DNA of 64,000 nt from Bacillota bacterium (GTDB taxonomy: Bacteria > Bacillota > Bacilli > Paenibacillales > Paenibacillaceae): contig JAEWAQ010000012.1 of the NCBI GenBank assembly GCA_023391635.1, forward strand, positions 62,001 to 126,000, in the 5' to 3' direction. The notes under the pieces were generated by a model that saw only the letters and a list, made by a program, of their open reading frames with translations, ran no database searches and was not told the origin of the DNA. How positions within the stretch are numbered: position 1 is the stretch's first letter; the number at the start of each line of letters is the position of its first letter. This document shows positions 16,354 through 25,847 of the stretch, piece after piece. The position numbers were made by a program, and so were the translations under genes.

Positions 16354-17502
16354 TTAAGTCGGGCTGTTCCTGCCGCGAACCCAAACCGATTGAAGCTTTA
16401 ACTGAGGAGATAGAAGGAGCACGTTGGCTAATTTCCCTTGCTCAAGGCTGCCCATCCGTCCTTCGAGACCGAGCAGACGGGCGGGATTGCCGCTCGCATA
16501 GCGGCTCACTTGTCCGATGGACAGCCCGACGGTCTCCATCATATAGCGAAAGGCATCGATCATCGTCAAGGTACTGCCCGCCAAATTACCTCCGTGTTTC
16601 AATCGTGAAACCGCGTCCTTCACGACAACATCATGCCCCGCCAAATGGTATTCTCCGTCTGCCATCCCGGTTGCCGCTATGGCGTCGGTCACCAAGATCA
16701 ACCGATCTGGCCCCTTCAGCTTGGCCAGTAACCGGATGCATGCGGGATGCACATGGTGTCCGTCTGCGATGATCTCCGCACTGATGCGCTCATCGTCGAG
16801 AATGGCGCCGACGGTGCCTGGCTCACGATGATGTAGCCCTTTCATTGCATTATAAGTGTGCGCCGCATGGCGCAAGCCCTGTCCAGCCGCTTCAATGATT
16901 TGGTCGTATGACGCATCCGTATGGCCGCAAGCGGGAACGATACCGTGCTTATCCAGCCACCGGATTAACGACTTCGCGCCCTCAAGTTCCGGGGCGAGCG
17001 TGAGCATCCGGATCGTATCGGGATACGCGCTCGTCCAACCTTCGAGCCAGTCGCGACTGGGCAATACGATAAATCGAGGATCCTGAGCGCCTGCCTGCCG
17101 GGGACTAATAAACGGACCTTCGAGATGCACGCCGAGCAGTTCGGCAGAGTACGTGTCTTTGCATGGGCAAGATTTCACGAAACGGATAACTCGTTCTATG
17201 GCATCCGGTGAAGCCGTTACCGTCGTGGCCAACAGGCCAGTTGTACCGTGCATGCAGTGAAAACGGGTTATCGCCTCGTACGATTCGTCGTCCGCCTCCA
17301 TGAAATCGCGTCCGGCTCCGCCGTGCACGTGAATATCGATAAATCCGGGTACAACCCACCCGGCTTGCGCGTCGATCGTGATGGAGGGATAATTGCTCCG
17401 AAACCGAGCATCGGGAAAACCTGCATCTGTGCCCACGTATGCGATATGTTCGCCACGCCAGGCGATCGTGCCCTGCTCGATGATGCCATCGCGTTCGGTC
17501 AC
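16354..17502 (-). CDS. nagA: N-acetylglucosamine-6-phosphate deacetylase
   Basis: Amidohydrolase converting GlcNAc-6-phosphate to glucosamine-6-phosphate. Family motifs: GFIDIHVHGGAGRDF with metal-site His58 and His60, HLEGPFISP, CGHTDASYDQ, HTYNAMKG, ADGHHVHP and the catalytic Asp in LVTDAIAATGM. The start is a problem. From GTG 17502 the protein has 382 residues but lacks the usual first beta-strand. Upstream codons clearly continue the family pattern (SITVIRNGRIV), yet no ATG, GTG, TTG or CTG occurs before an in-frame TGA at 17578-17580, and no ribosome site precedes 17502. The 5' end may be truncated or use a rare start codon. The kinase at 42638 and SIS protein at 43637 fit the same pathway. 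Confidence 0.82.
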   Translation of the reverse strand: MTERDGIIEQGTIAWRGEHIAYVGTDAGFPDARFRSNYPSITIDAQAGWVVPGFIDIHVHGGAGRDFMEADDESYEAITRFHCMHGTTGLLATTVTASPDAIERVIRFVKSCPCKDTYSAELLGVHLEGPFISPRQAGAQDPRFIVLPSRDWLEGWTSAYPDTIRMLTLAPELEGAKSLIRWLDKHGIVPACGHTDASYDQIIEAAGQGLRHAAHTYNAMKGLHHREPGTVGAILDDERISAEIIADGHHVHPACIRLLAKLKGPDRLILVTDAIAATGMADGEYHLAGHDVVVKDAVSRLKHGGNLAGSTLTMIDAFRYMMETVGLSIGQVSRYASGNPARLLGLEGRMGSLEQGKLANVLLLSPQLKLQSVWVRGRNSPT

Positions 17503-17524
17503 GATTCTGCCGTTACGAATAACG

Positions 17525-17594
17525 GTTATGGAATTGTCTTCGCTGCTGCCGATGTCGTTCGTTCTATCAATAGGACTTCACCGCCTTCGCGACG
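17525..17594. repeat. Duplicated segment at the nagA 5' end (copy of 30975-31048)
   Basis: The first ~42 bases match 30975-31016 with about six differences, and similarity continues through the SGNH gene's last codons. Read on the minus strand, this copy encodes a short tail ending VAKAVKSY-stop, resembling the VASAVSAYL-stop end of the SGNH protein, then runs into the nagA frame. It looks like the remains of an ancestral SGNH-nagA junction. Confidence 0.6.
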
Positions 17595-17618
17595 TCAATG
17601 TCAATCCTTGCGCGACGA

Positions 17619-17650
17619 CCCTCCTAATTCTCTTCATCGGGACCATTATA
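17619..17650 (-). promoter_or_regulatory. Orphan promoter and ribosome site upstream of nagA
   Basis: On the minus strand a perfect TATAAT (17645-17650) is followed by AGGAGGG (17619-17625), but no start codon opens a long frame at proper spacing; the nearest frame in phase with nagA stops at 17578. No good -35 box is seen. This may be the surviving promoter of a gene lost between the DegT gene and nagA, or it may drive a leader transcript for nagA. Confidence 0.4.
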
Positions 17651-17717
17651 CTATATTGAAACTTGCAAAATCGGCCATTTTTTTCTCAAACGAGTCAAGA
17701 AAGGGTTTATCCCCATT

Positions 17718-18956
17718 CTAACGGCTCCTGGCATAGTGTATCGCTACTTTACGGACAGCCGCGATCGTCTCTTCGATATCCGTGTCCGTGTAAAATTCGT
17801 TGACGGGCAAGCGAAGCGCGGTTTCCAGTATTTCTTCGGCGACCGGGCATAATCCCTTGGCGTAAGTGCTGCCGGTAATGTCAAAAGGAAATTGGCTCCC
17901 CGGATAAGCCTGCCTATGCTGGAATAACGGCTGCAAATACATGACGGCCGGAATGTAGCCCAAGCTGTGGGGAATGCCTTCCTCCTTCAGTGCTTGAGAG
18001 AATTGCTCCCTTGTGCAAGTAAGCTCTTCCATCTTGAGGCGCAGCATATAGAACCAGTATGTGCATTCCACCTCTTCCATAACGCGATGAACGGAGAGGC
18101 CCGGAAGTCCCTCAAGACCAGCGGTAATCCGATCTCCGTACCGTTTGCGCTGCGCACATATCCAAGGCAGCTTCTTCAACTGGGCGATTCCGACGGCGCC
18201 TTGCAGCTCAGTCATCCGATAGTTTGGGGCGAGGTGCTGCAAATCTTTGAGGACTGTGTCGCCAAGCCGCCTGAAGTTTTTGTCCGCAAACGCGTGCGCG
18301 GCATAGTAGGGCGCCTCATCCTCCGAGTTGACGGTCACAATGCCACCGTCTCCGGTCGAAATATGCTTGAAATCATTCGTGCTGAAGCAGCCGAAATCGC
18401 CGATTGTGCCCACGTAGCGCCCTTTATATTTCGTCAAATAGCTTTGTGCACAATCCTCGATGACTTTCAGTCCGTGCTTGCGCGCAATCGCCATAATCGG
18501 ATCCATGTCATTGGCGTTACCCGCCAGATGCACGACAACAATTGCCTTCGTGCGGGCTGTAATGCGCGCTTCGATCGAGGCGGGATCCATCCCGTATGTA
18601 TGAGGATCCAAATCGGCAAATACAGGTATCGCATTCTGGTAGAGAATCCCAATTAGTGTGCCCTGATCGGTAATCGGGCTCGTAATGACTTCGTCGCCAA
18701 CCGTAATCCCGGCTGCCCCCAATGCGACATGAATGGCCGCCGTTCCGGAGGAGGTGGCCACGCTTCGCGCGGCACCGTAAAGCTCGTTAAAGTCGGCAAG
18801 AAACTTTTTGACCTTCGTGCCAAAATGATAGAACAGCGTGTTCTGCTCCAATGCTTCCAGCAGTTCCCGAGCTTCCTCCAATCCGAATCGTTTCCCGGTT
18901 CCGAACGGGGCCGTCTTTGTTTGAGGGCCGCCATGAAGCGCTAATCGATTGTCCAC
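17718..18956 (-). CDS. DegT/DnrJ/EryC1/StrS-family aminotransferase
   Basis: PLP-dependent sugar aminotransferase of 412 residues. Family features are an SGTAAIHVALGAAGI cofactor-site motif, EDCAQSYLTKYKG, and the PLP lysine K197 in FSTNDFKHISTGDGG. It begins 4 bases after the upstream NodB-like gene and is probably translated from the same transcript. These enzymes usually make amino sugars from keto-sugars; beside a Gfo/Idh-rich import region, a catabolic role on imported amino sugars or cyclitols is equally possible. It is a separate family member from the one at 37525, not a recent duplicate. Confidence 0.9.
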   Translation of the reverse strand: MDNRLALHGGPQTKTAPFGTGKRFGLEEARELLEALEQNTLFYHFGTKVKKFLADFNELYGAARSVATSSGTAAIHVALGAAGITVGDEVITSPITDQGTLIGILYQNAIPVFADLDPHTYGMDPASIEARITARTKAIVVVHLAGNANDMDPIMAIARKHGLKVIEDCAQSYLTKYKGRYVGTIGDFGCFSTNDFKHISTGDGGIVTVNSEDEAPYYAAHAFADKNFRRLGDTVLKDLQHLAPNYRMTELQGAVGIAQLKKLPWICAQRKRYGDRITAGLEGLPGLSVHRVMEEVECTYWFYMLRLKMEELTCTREQFSQALKEEGIPHSLGYIPAVMYLQPLFQHRQAYPGSQFPFDITGSTYAKGLCPVAEEILETALRLPVNEFYTDTDIEETIAAVRKVAIHYARSR

Positions 18957-18960
18957 TCGG

Positions 18961-20676
18961 TTATTCCCCCCTTGTCGCTGACGACGTCGGCAAGACTTGC
19001 TTCATGCAGCGCACGCCGAATCGCACTTCTTCGTATCCCTGTTTCTCTGCATTGGCGTGTATCGGAACCCAGACGACGGCATCACTGCACGCTGTGCCGG
19101 CAGCAAATAATGCTCGGCCCGATTCTTCGACACCTGTAATCCGGATTCGTCGGCGCCGTATTTCCCATTCGTAAATTTGCGCAGATGTCCAGAAGACGAA
19201 TCCGGCCTGACGCGCTTCACGAACGATGCGATTGAACGCTTCGACGACTTTAGGCTTCGTATGAATATGAACTTGATGGAACAAGAAGTGAGCGACCCCT
19301 TCGACGCTCATCGTACGCGCAAGCAATGGCGCGATAATGCTGTCGTCCGCCCAGGGTAGACCGATCCCCATGTCCTGGGTAAGGAACCCGATTTCCAGCA
19401 CATCATACAACCGATTGTCTTCGTCCGACCAAGCGATCGGGAAGTATGGATGACACGTGCCGAACAGAAAACCGACGTTGCCCCCTTTGCTCGGCCCTCT
19501 CGTCTGATCGACGACAATGCCGGTCTCTTCGCACCATTGAAACAATTCGCCCCAGCCTTCAAACCGGGTATAGTGATTTTTGTTCGTTCGAATGGGAACC
19601 GATGGCGCCGCATCTTGCAGCCATTGCAATTGACGGTTGAACTCCGCTTGCTCCCAAAATCGATCATCCAGATAAAGCGAGTTATAATGGAAGGCTATTT
19701 CGTGGCCGTCTTGTTGGATACGTTGGTAGACAGAGGGGCTGTAACCCGGCTCAAGCATGCACCAAGTCGTCCGAATTTGATTTTCTTCAAGCAGAGCCAG
19801 TGTACTCCATGCATGCTCATCCTCATTGCCGTCGCTGTCATGCGAGATCGTAGCGACGCCCTTCACTCCGTCAGGCCAGTAGTCGACGAAAGGCAAGGTC
19901 ATGCCTCTGTTCACAACCGCCTCGAGCAAGTGAGCGATAACGACTTCCCGCCAATAATCGGCGTACGGATAAGCAAAATAGGCCTGACCGGTCTCGGTAT
20001 GCAGCCGATCCCACCCCCAATCGAGCGCCATGCCGTCATCGGCTTTCAGAAGGCCTTCATTCAGTGCCGCGCTGCCGTCCGCAGCGGGCAGGCCGTCCTT
20101 CAGCACAGGCTCCATGCCTTGTTGAAGCGCGACGATCGCGACGGGGACGTTCACGCAGAATCTCTCGATCGTGCCTTGACCGACGGAGAATCGCTGCAAT
20201 AGATCAACGTCGCGCGAGGCGTGCGGGCTTCCCTCGGAAACATGGCCGGATGATTCGATTCGTACATCCGATGCATCCGGCGTTATCCAGGGAATCGCCC
20301 GTAAAGCACGCAACGGCGGATACTCTCCCGATGAAACCGGCGGCAAATGCGCATAAGCTTCATTCATCGGTCTGAGACGGACGCAAGCGAGCCTGTCGGC
20401 AAGCTTATTCAGACCTCCGTAAGCAATGACGATGCCGCCCGCCTCCGCCCAACGATAGAGGCACTCCAGATCGTCAGGATTGTCGTCTTCCAGCGCGACG
20501 ATCAGCACATCCCAATCGTTGCCGTTCCACTCGCGGAGCGAACGAAGCAATTGATAAGGAATACCGGCATGCGCCAAAACTTCCGTGATATAGCCTTCGA
20601 ATACGTTCAATCCATATCGGCGGCGCTTGGCCGCCATGCGTTCATCTATGAGCACGCCTACGCGAGCCATTCTCAT
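18961..20676 (-). CDS. Two-domain protein: ThuA/glutaminase-like N-terminus and NodB-like deacetylase C-terminus
   Basis: Protein of 571 residues without a signal peptide. Residues 1-110 look like a class I amidotransferase/ThuA-type fold (VGVLIDERMAAKRRRYGLN, then WDVLIVALEDDNPDDLE). From about 255 a polysaccharide-deacetylase-like domain shows GVATISHDSDGNED near 275 (metal-site acids) and GHEIAFHYN near 325. The exact activity is unknown; a carbohydrate deacetylase or a cyclic-sugar hydrolase are possible. It is 4 bases upstream of the DegT gene, which suggests they act on the same substrate. Confidence 0.65.
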   Translation of the reverse strand: MRMARVGVLIDERMAAKRRRYGLNVFEGYITEVLAHAGIPYQLLRSLREWNGNDWDVLIVALEDDNPDDLECLYRWAEAGGIVIAYGGLNKLADRLACVRLRPMNEAYAHLPPVSSGEYPPLRALRAIPWITPDASDVRIESSGHVSEGSPHASRDVDLLQRFSVGQGTIERFCVNVPVAIVALQQGMEPVLKDGLPAADGSAALNEGLLKADDGMALDWGWDRLHTETGQAYFAYPYADYWREVVIAHLLEAVVNRGMTLPFVDYWPDGVKGVATISHDSDGNEDEHAWSTLALLEENQIRTTWCMLEPGYSPSVYQRIQQDGHEIAFHYNSLYLDDRFWEQAEFNRQLQWLQDAAPSVPIRTNKNHYTRFEGWGELFQWCEETGIVVDQTRGPSKGGNVGFLFGTCHPYFPIAWSDEDNRLYDVLEIGFLTQDMGIGLPWADDSIIAPLLARTMSVEGVAHFLFHQVHIHTKPKVVEAFNRIVREARQAGFVFWTSAQIYEWEIRRRRIRITGVEESGRALFAAGTACSDAVVWVPIHANAEKQGYEEVRFGVRCMKQVLPTSSATRGE

Positions 20677-20740
20677 TGGGGATCATCCTCCACATCGCAG
20701 GTCTGTGTTCTGCCTGGTTGCCATAATTCCGATTGTCAGC

Positions 20741-21631
20741 CTAGCCTTTTATCGAGCCTAGCATCACTCCCTTGGTAAAGTATTTTTGCAGAAACGGATA
20801 CACGACCAGAATGGGCAGCGTAGCCAGCAAGATGGCCGCCATCTGGATCGTAACTGGCGGCGGTGGTTCCTCGAGCATCCGCATGGCTTGTTGCCCCAAT
20901 GCCGCCGCAGGCTCGTTGACGATGACGATCTGCCGGAGAACAACCTGTATGGGCCACTTCGCCGAGTTGTTCAAGTAAAGAATGCCTGTAAAGTATGTAT
21001 TCCAATGGCCAACCGCGTAGAAGAGTCCAAAAGCGGCTAAAGCAGGTTTGGAAAGCGGCAGAATAATCGATGTAAAAATTCTCACTTCATTGGCGCCGTC
21101 AATCAGGGCAGCTTCATTCAATTCATTCGGAATGCTCAGAAAAAACTGTCGAACGACGATAAGATTAAAAGAACTGACCGCTCCCGGAATAATCAGCGCC
21201 CATAGCGAATCAATCAGCCCGGTCTCCTTGACGACCAGGTAGGACGGAATCAAGCCTGCAGAGAACAAAAGCGTGAAAACGATCAACAGCATCATGACGC
21301 GTTGTCCCAACACATTGCGCGTCAGTCCGTAAGCCATCATCACGGTAACCAGCAGATTGGTCAAAGTGCCGACAATCGTGACATATGCGGTAACGCCAAG
21401 CGATCGGATAAAGTTGTCCGAAGACAGAATGGTTTTGTAGGCATCGACTACCCACTCGCGCGGCCACATGATTATCTCTCGTTTCAAAATGTCGTGCAGC
21501 GAAGAAAACGATACGGCGAATATGTGAAGGAACGGAAACAGCATGACGGCCGCAATGAGAAACAATAGAATAACGTTAAGACCGTCCATCCATTTGTCGG
21601 ACAAGGAACGTTTCAGCATGTTTGGCGTCAC
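20741..21631 (-). CDS. Sugar ABC transporter permease (LplC/YtcP-like)
   Basis: Inner-membrane permease of 296 residues with an EAA loop (ELNEAALIDGANEVRIF...IILPL) and the characteristic C-terminus ending in KYFTKGVMLGSIKG. It is 25 bases downstream of the LplB-like gene; together they form the channel of one importer. The matching binding protein is probably the distant gene at 29107. Confidence 0.92.
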   Translation of the reverse strand: MTPNMLKRSLSDKWMDGLNVILLFLIAAVMLFPFLHIFAVSFSSLHDILKREIIMWPREWVVDAYKTILSSDNFIRSLGVTAYVTIVGTLTNLLVTVMMAYGLTRNVLGQRVMMLLIVFTLLFSAGLIPSYLVVKETGLIDSLWALIIPGAVSSFNLIVVRQFFLSIPNELNEAALIDGANEVRIFTSIILPLSKPALAAFGLFYAVGHWNTYFTGILYLNNSAKWPIQVVLRQIVIVNEPAAALGQQAMRMLEEPPPPVTIQMAAILLATLPILVVYPFLQKYFTKGVMLGSIKG

Positions 21632-21656
21632 TCCCTGGTTTTTGCTAATTGAACTT

Positions 21657-22619
21657 TCAGTACAGACCTTCTTCTCCGAATTTTTTCGCCAGGCGATTGG
21701 CCGACATCACGAGGACAACGCCTACAACACCCTTGAACAGGCCGACTGCTGTCGAAAAGCCGATTTCGCCTTGCTGAATGCCCTTGAAATATACGTACGT
21801 ATCCAACACATTTCCTTCCTGCATGTTGAACGGATTAAGCATCAGAAAAATTTGCTCGAAACCGGAATCAAGTACGCTACCCAATCTCATAATCAACAGG
21901 ATGACAATGACGCTGCGAATGGAAGGCAAGGTGACATGCCATAGCAACCGCCAACGGTTCGCCCCATCAATGACGGCGGCCTCATAGAGCGAAGCGTTCA
22001 CGCCTGCCAATGCCGCGAGGAATAGAATGGTGCTCCAGCCCGACTCTTTCCATATAATTTGCAAGGTGATCAACGGCTTGAAAAAATGCGGATTCGTCAA
22101 GAAAGGAATGGCATCCAAACCAAGTTCATTCGTCACAAACTGATTGATTAGCCCCTCGCTGCGCATCAGAACGACAAACACGCCCGCTACGACGACCCAG
22201 GACAAAAAATGCGGCAAATAGACAATAGACTGCACGAGTCGCTTGTACGTGGAGTTGCGCACCTCGTTGAGCATGAGTGCCAACAAGATGGAGAAAGGAA
22301 ACGCCATGACGATCTGCATAAAAGAGAGGACTAGCGTGTTCCACAACACCCTGATAACTTCGGAATCTGCAAAAATGCGCTCGAAGTTGTTAAACCCGAT
22401 CCACTGGCTGCCGAGTAGCCCCTTTGAAAATGGATTGTAATCCTGAAATGCGATAACGAGCCAAGCCATCGGCACATACCGATATACAAGATAGTAAACA
22501 ATGCCGGGCAGCAGCAGCATGTACACATATCGCTCTCTCCACATTCTCCGCTTCAGTTTGCTCCAGCGATCCGATTGAAACACACGGTTGCCGCCAGACG
22601 CCATCGCGTATTTGTTCAT
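21657..22619 (-). CDS. Sugar ABC transporter permease (LplB/YteP-like)
   Basis: Permease of 320 residues with a first helix YVYMLLLPGIVYYLVYRYVP and EAA loop (SLYEAAVIDGANRWRLL...TLP). The frame is open to 22721, but ATG 22619 is chosen: it follows AAGGAGCAGG and overlaps the stop of the upstream hydrolase gene as ATGA, a translational-coupling arrangement. Followed by the LplC-like gene. Confidence 0.92.
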   Translation of the reverse strand: MNKYAMASGGNRVFQSDRWSKLKRRMWRERYVYMLLLPGIVYYLVYRYVPMAWLVIAFQDYNPFSKGLLGSQWIGFNNFERIFADSEVIRVLWNTLVLSFMQIVMAFPFSILLALMLNEVRNSTYKRLVQSIVYLPHFLSWVVVAGVFVVLMRSEGLINQFVTNELGLDAIPFLTNPHFFKPLITLQIIWKESGWSTILFLAALAGVNASLYEAAVIDGANRWRLLWHVTLPSIRSVIVILLIMRLGSVLDSGFEQIFLMLNPFNMQEGNVLDTYVYFKGIQQGEIGFSTAVGLFKGVVGVVLVMSANRLAKKFGEEGLY

Positions 22620-23635
22620 GCCTGCTCCTTCTGCAAGTGCCGATCCAGAAAAGCATAGGCCATCTGCCGTATCTCGCCGGGAAAATCGTGTTCCCCGTTG
22701 GTCATCGTGTATTGAAAGCAATCGCCCTTTCCGAGGAACGTGTACAGTTCGAATAGCTGCGCCATTCCTTGCGAATACGATTGCCAGTGCGGAAAGATCG
22801 TATCCTGCTGACCGCTGTAGTAGAAAGCGGGAGTAGGTGCAGCCAGCGCGGCGATCTCGTGAAATTCAAACGGCACTTCTCCCTTGCCCAGATCTGCGGA
22901 CAGGCGGGGAATATGGGAAAACCAGTCCCGCTGTCCCCACCTCTCCGGTTCGGGATCGCCCGCAAAGGTGGAAAACCCGCAACTGGACACATATGCGCGA
23001 ATCCGGCTGTCGGCGGCCGCGAGAAAAAAGCTGTTGTAGCCGCCCAGTGAATGCCCGATCGCTCCGATCCGTTCCGAATCTACTTCCGCAAGGTCGCAGA
23101 GCAAATCGATCCCGTACTGATGATCGATCACCATTTTGCCGACTGCCGTCCAGCCCGGATTCCGCGCGTAGAAATCTGCGGTAAAGTACGCCTCCGGCGA
23201 GCTTATCCGCTCGCCAGCGGCAATCGTATCCGGCGCCAGCACGATATACCCGCGTTGCGCCAGCTCCAGCGCATAACGCCGGTTGTCGCGGCCCTGAGCG
23301 GTGGCAACATCTTCCTTGCCTTTCTCATCCGTGGGATGCAGAGCCAGCACGGCCGGGAGCGGCGCCGCCCCCCTGTCGCGGGGCATCAGCAGAAACGCCG
23401 TAACCGTGTCTGCGTTCGCTGTCTCATAGCGGATATGCATGCGGACATGATCGGCCAGTTCCGTCTCGGACAACACTTCATAGCGGATAGGCAGACGCTC
23501 GGGTTGCTCGCCCACATAGTCCAGCCAGACGCGCCGGATCGATTCCCGCTTGCGCTGCCACTGTTGTTCCGTCGCAATGCCCGCCAGCAGAGACGGGACT
23601 CCCTCTTCATGCAATTGCTGCAGACGATAAACCAT
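22616..23635 (-). CDS. Alpha/beta hydrolase (dienelactone hydrolase/acetyl-esterase-like)
   Basis: Soluble hydrolase of 339 residues. Nucleophile Ser196 lies in GHSLGG; QDTIFPHWQSYSQGM and GEHDFPGEI supply likely acid and His residues. It resembles the Abhydrolase_7 group often linked to deacetylation of glycans. ATG 23635 is preferred over the longer frame because GGGAG precedes it. The gene overlaps the permease gene by four bases, linking it to sugar import. A terminator at 23682-23713 lies just upstream, so it needs its own promoter or read-through. Confidence 0.8.
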   Translation of the reverse strand: MVYRLQQLHEEGVPSLLAGIATEQQWQRKRESIRRVWLDYVGEQPERLPIRYEVLSETELADHVRMHIRYETANADTVTAFLLMPRDRGAAPLPAVLALHPTDEKGKEDVATAQGRDNRRYALELAQRGYIVLAPDTIAAGERISSPEAYFTADFYARNPGWTAVGKMVIDHQYGIDLLCDLAEVDSERIGAIGHSLGGYNSFFLAAADSRIRAYVSSCGFSTFAGDPEPERWGQRDWFSHIPRLSADLGKGEVPFEFHEIAALAAPTPAFYYSGQQDTIFPHWQSYSQGMAQLFELYTFLGKGDCFQYTMTNGEHDFPGEIRQMAYAFLDRHLQKEQA

Positions 23636-23681
23636 TGCTTCACGCTCCCTCGATATCTTGATGTAATTATTGCAAGAAAAA

Positions 23682-23713
23682 GCGGCTTCGCCGTCCTTCA
23701 AGGACGGTGCCGT
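23682..23713 (-). terminator. Intrinsic terminator after the beta-propeller gene
   Basis: Nested hairpin with inner arms CCGTCC/GGACGG (23691-23707 with loop) and outer CGGC/GCCG arms. On the minus strand it is followed by CTTTTTCTTG, a T-rich tract, 38 bases downstream of the propeller gene's stop. Confidence 0.7.
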
Positions 23714-23750
23714 TTATTCGAGAAATATCAGACTTGTATAAGGGTGAAAC

Positions 23751-25598
23751 TTATACTTTCTGATATTGTTGTAAAGACACACTCCATATGTTCTCGTTCG
23801 AGGCAAAGTACAGACGGCGGCCCAGCATGACCAGTCCGGCGGTGATTTCGACAGGCGGCCTTGTCAGCAATACCGGTTCATGCGAGCCCGCGGATATTCG
23901 GAAAATCGCCTGGCTGCGCACACCGTAGATGTGTCCGTCTCCGCCCTTGACCAATCCCTGGCGCACCGTATGCCCCCACGCTTCGATATTGTGCCGGCTC
24001 AGCACCCGGCGAGCCTGTGGGTCGTAGACGAAATGCACGGTATCGGTGAAAGCGTGCACGAGGCCGGAATCGTCGATTTCCATCAGCGCAACGCTCTGTT
24101 CGCCTTCGATCGGCACTTCGCTGTAAATGACTTCCTTGCGTTGCCAGTCCAGCCGGTACAGCCGTGCCTCAGCCTCCTTCGGCTTACCGCCGCCGGGCGC
24201 TTCAATGGTCGTGCCGCACAGGAGGTCGCCTCCCGGCAGCGGGACGATGCACAGCGTGCTGTGATGAGGTATCAGCCGATCGGACGGCAATACTTGCCCG
24301 GCCCCGTTTTGCACGTTATATATATACAATCCGCCCCCGACAACGCCGTAACCTCCATATCCGCCGAATATAACATGCTCTCCGTCCGGGTGGGCCAGCG
24401 CGCAGCGCGGTCGGTAAATTTCCGGTATGGCCGTGACCAGCCGCGGATTATGGGTGTCTGCCGGCCCTTCTTTCTGCCAAGGCTTGCGGACGTCGATCAA
24501 ATAAACGAATCCGCCCGCATAAGCGGCCCCGGTCAGGATGCCGCCCTGCACGGCATATGCGCAAACATTGCCTGGGGTCCCCATTAACTTCCCTCCCAGG
24601 TCCTCCAACTGATCCGTTCCAGGATCGTATCTGAAAAAATGCATCGGATGATTGGACGTTCCGTACAGCTTGCCATCCGGTCCGGCCGCAAGAGGGGAAA
24701 TATCCGCTCCGTCCGAATGATAGGAGAGAGGAAAAACATGTTCATGGCCGCTGGCCTCATCCAGAACAGCCGCTTCCTTGTCCGGCAAGCTGAAGCGCAA
24801 CAGCCGCCACGGCGCGGGGAATCTTCGGTGCACGGCTCCGAATCCGGAACCGCTGTATTCGCTTGCCGCCACCTCCCGGTCCGGGACGGGAACGGCAATC
24901 CCCCTGCACAGACGGAACCATGGCTGGCTCCCGCCTGCATCCGACAGGGCCAGCTGCCCGTATACTTCGCCGTCGACGCCAAGCCGCGCAACTCCCGTTC
25001 CACTTGTTCCGTGTTCCCCGGAGAGCAGGATGCGGACTTCCCCGCTGCGCGGCTCGCGCGCAACAACCAGGCACTGTTCCGTACCGATGCCGGCATACAG
25101 CCATCCGTCGCTATCTACAGCCAGACTATAAGGATAATCCTCTTGACGATCGAGTCGGCCCAGGTCCGTCAGCTTCCCTGAAGCGGGCTCAAACATCAGC
25201 AGCCGGCATGTCGGGTGAGAAGCCGTATAAATCACGCCATCTTCGTCTTCGGTCAAGCTGAATCCGACCAATTCATCCAGCCCTGTGTCGATGCAGACGG
25301 TGAAGCGGGCCGCAAACGGGTCCAAACCTAGCAAAAAACTCCCCGCTCCGACATAAAACATCCCGTTGCGGGAGCTGATGCTGGCGTACGGATAACTTCG
25401 ATTGTTATCCGGAAAATGGACTTGTCGGCTTGATTGTGAACGCGGGTCGACGATCAGGACGTAGCCGCGGGCGGCAATCGCCAGTCGCGTATCTCCCTGC
25501 GCATTCGTACAGACAGCGGCGGTCCGCGCTTCATCGGCGCGTACGGGAATACTGTGGTTCCGAAAATCGAACCCGGTAGTATTCTGGTGATTGAACAT
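23751..25598 (-). CDS. Cytoplasmic beta-propeller protein (YncE/WD40-like), function unknown
   Basis: Protein of 615 residues made of repeated ~45-60-residue units typical of beta-propellers, for example GMFYVGAGSFLLGLDP, GWLYAGIGTEQCLVV, GKLYGTSNHPMHFFRY and GHIYGVRSQAIFRI, each pairing an observation strand (LYxGT-like) with a G/D turn. No signal peptide is visible from ATG 25598, which follows GAAAGGTG. The longer frame to 25820 runs through the duplicated promoter block and is not used. Enzymatic function is not apparent; lactonase or lyase propellers of sugar catabolism are possible. The promoter region is shared almost identically with the lipoprotein gene at 29107, suggesting joint regulation. 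Confidence 0.7.
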   Translation of the reverse strand: MFNHQNTTGFDFRNHSIPVRADEARTAAVCTNAQGDTRLAIAARGYVLIVDPRSQSSRQVHFPDNNRSYPYASISSRNGMFYVGAGSFLLGLDPFAARFTVCIDTGLDELVGFSLTEDEDGVIYTASHPTCRLLMFEPASGKLTDLGRLDRQEDYPYSLAVDSDGWLYAGIGTEQCLVVAREPRSGEVRILLSGEHGTSGTGVARLGVDGEVYGQLALSDAGGSQPWFRLCRGIAVPVPDREVAASEYSGSGFGAVHRRFPAPWRLLRFSLPDKEAAVLDEASGHEHVFPLSYHSDGADISPLAAGPDGKLYGTSNHPMHFFRYDPGTDQLEDLGGKLMGTPGNVCAYAVQGGILTGAAYAGGFVYLIDVRKPWQKEGPADTHNPRLVTAIPEIYRPRCALAHPDGEHVIFGGYGGYGVVGGGLYIYNVQNGAGQVLPSDRLIPHHSTLCIVPLPGGDLLCGTTIEAPGGGKPKEAEARLYRLDWQRKEVIYSEVPIEGEQSVALMEIDDSGLVHAFTDTVHFVYDPQARRVLSRHNIEAWGHTVRQGLVKGGDGHIYGVRSQAIFRISAGSHEPVLLTRPPVEITAGLVMLGRRLYFASNENIWSVSLQQYQKV

Positions 25599-25636
25599 GG
25601 ACGCGGACACCTTTCTAATTGATTTATTGGTCTGAA

Positions 25637-25800
25637 TCAACTTTATGAGATGTCCGAAACAGAGGCAATGCTCACTTGTAGATGCCGATGCAAGCCAAGA
25701 TACAAACCTGCACCCAAAGATAAATTGCCCAAACGGGCGGACGGTTGAAGCCATGGAGCCAACCTGCGTGCTGGGTGAAATGAGCCGATTCCAACGACAG
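25637..25800 (-). promoter_or_regulatory. Promoter block of the propeller gene, duplicated at 30756-30919
   Basis: The 75 bases 25653-25727 match 30772-30846 at 67 positions without gaps, and weaker similarity covers the rest with the same total length. On the minus strand a conserved CATTGC lies 17 bases before CATAAA here and TATAAG in the other copy, fitting a weak activated promoter. The strongly conserved part lies just upstream, where an activator such as the neighbouring AraC protein could bind. Confidence 0.6.
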
Positions 25801-25832
25801 AAGCCAGGCTGGGATGTCATCCCGCCTGGCTT
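25801..25832 (-). terminator. Terminator hairpin after the AraC-type membrane regulator
   Basis: Arms AAGCCAGGC (25801-25809) and GCCTGGCTT (25824-25832), extended by inner GGGA/TCCC pairs. It lies 16 bases after the regulator stop. Nearly identical to the hairpin at 30920-30952; the T-run after it is poor. Confidence 0.6.
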
Positions 25833-25847
25833 CTTCCTTCGCTGGCA

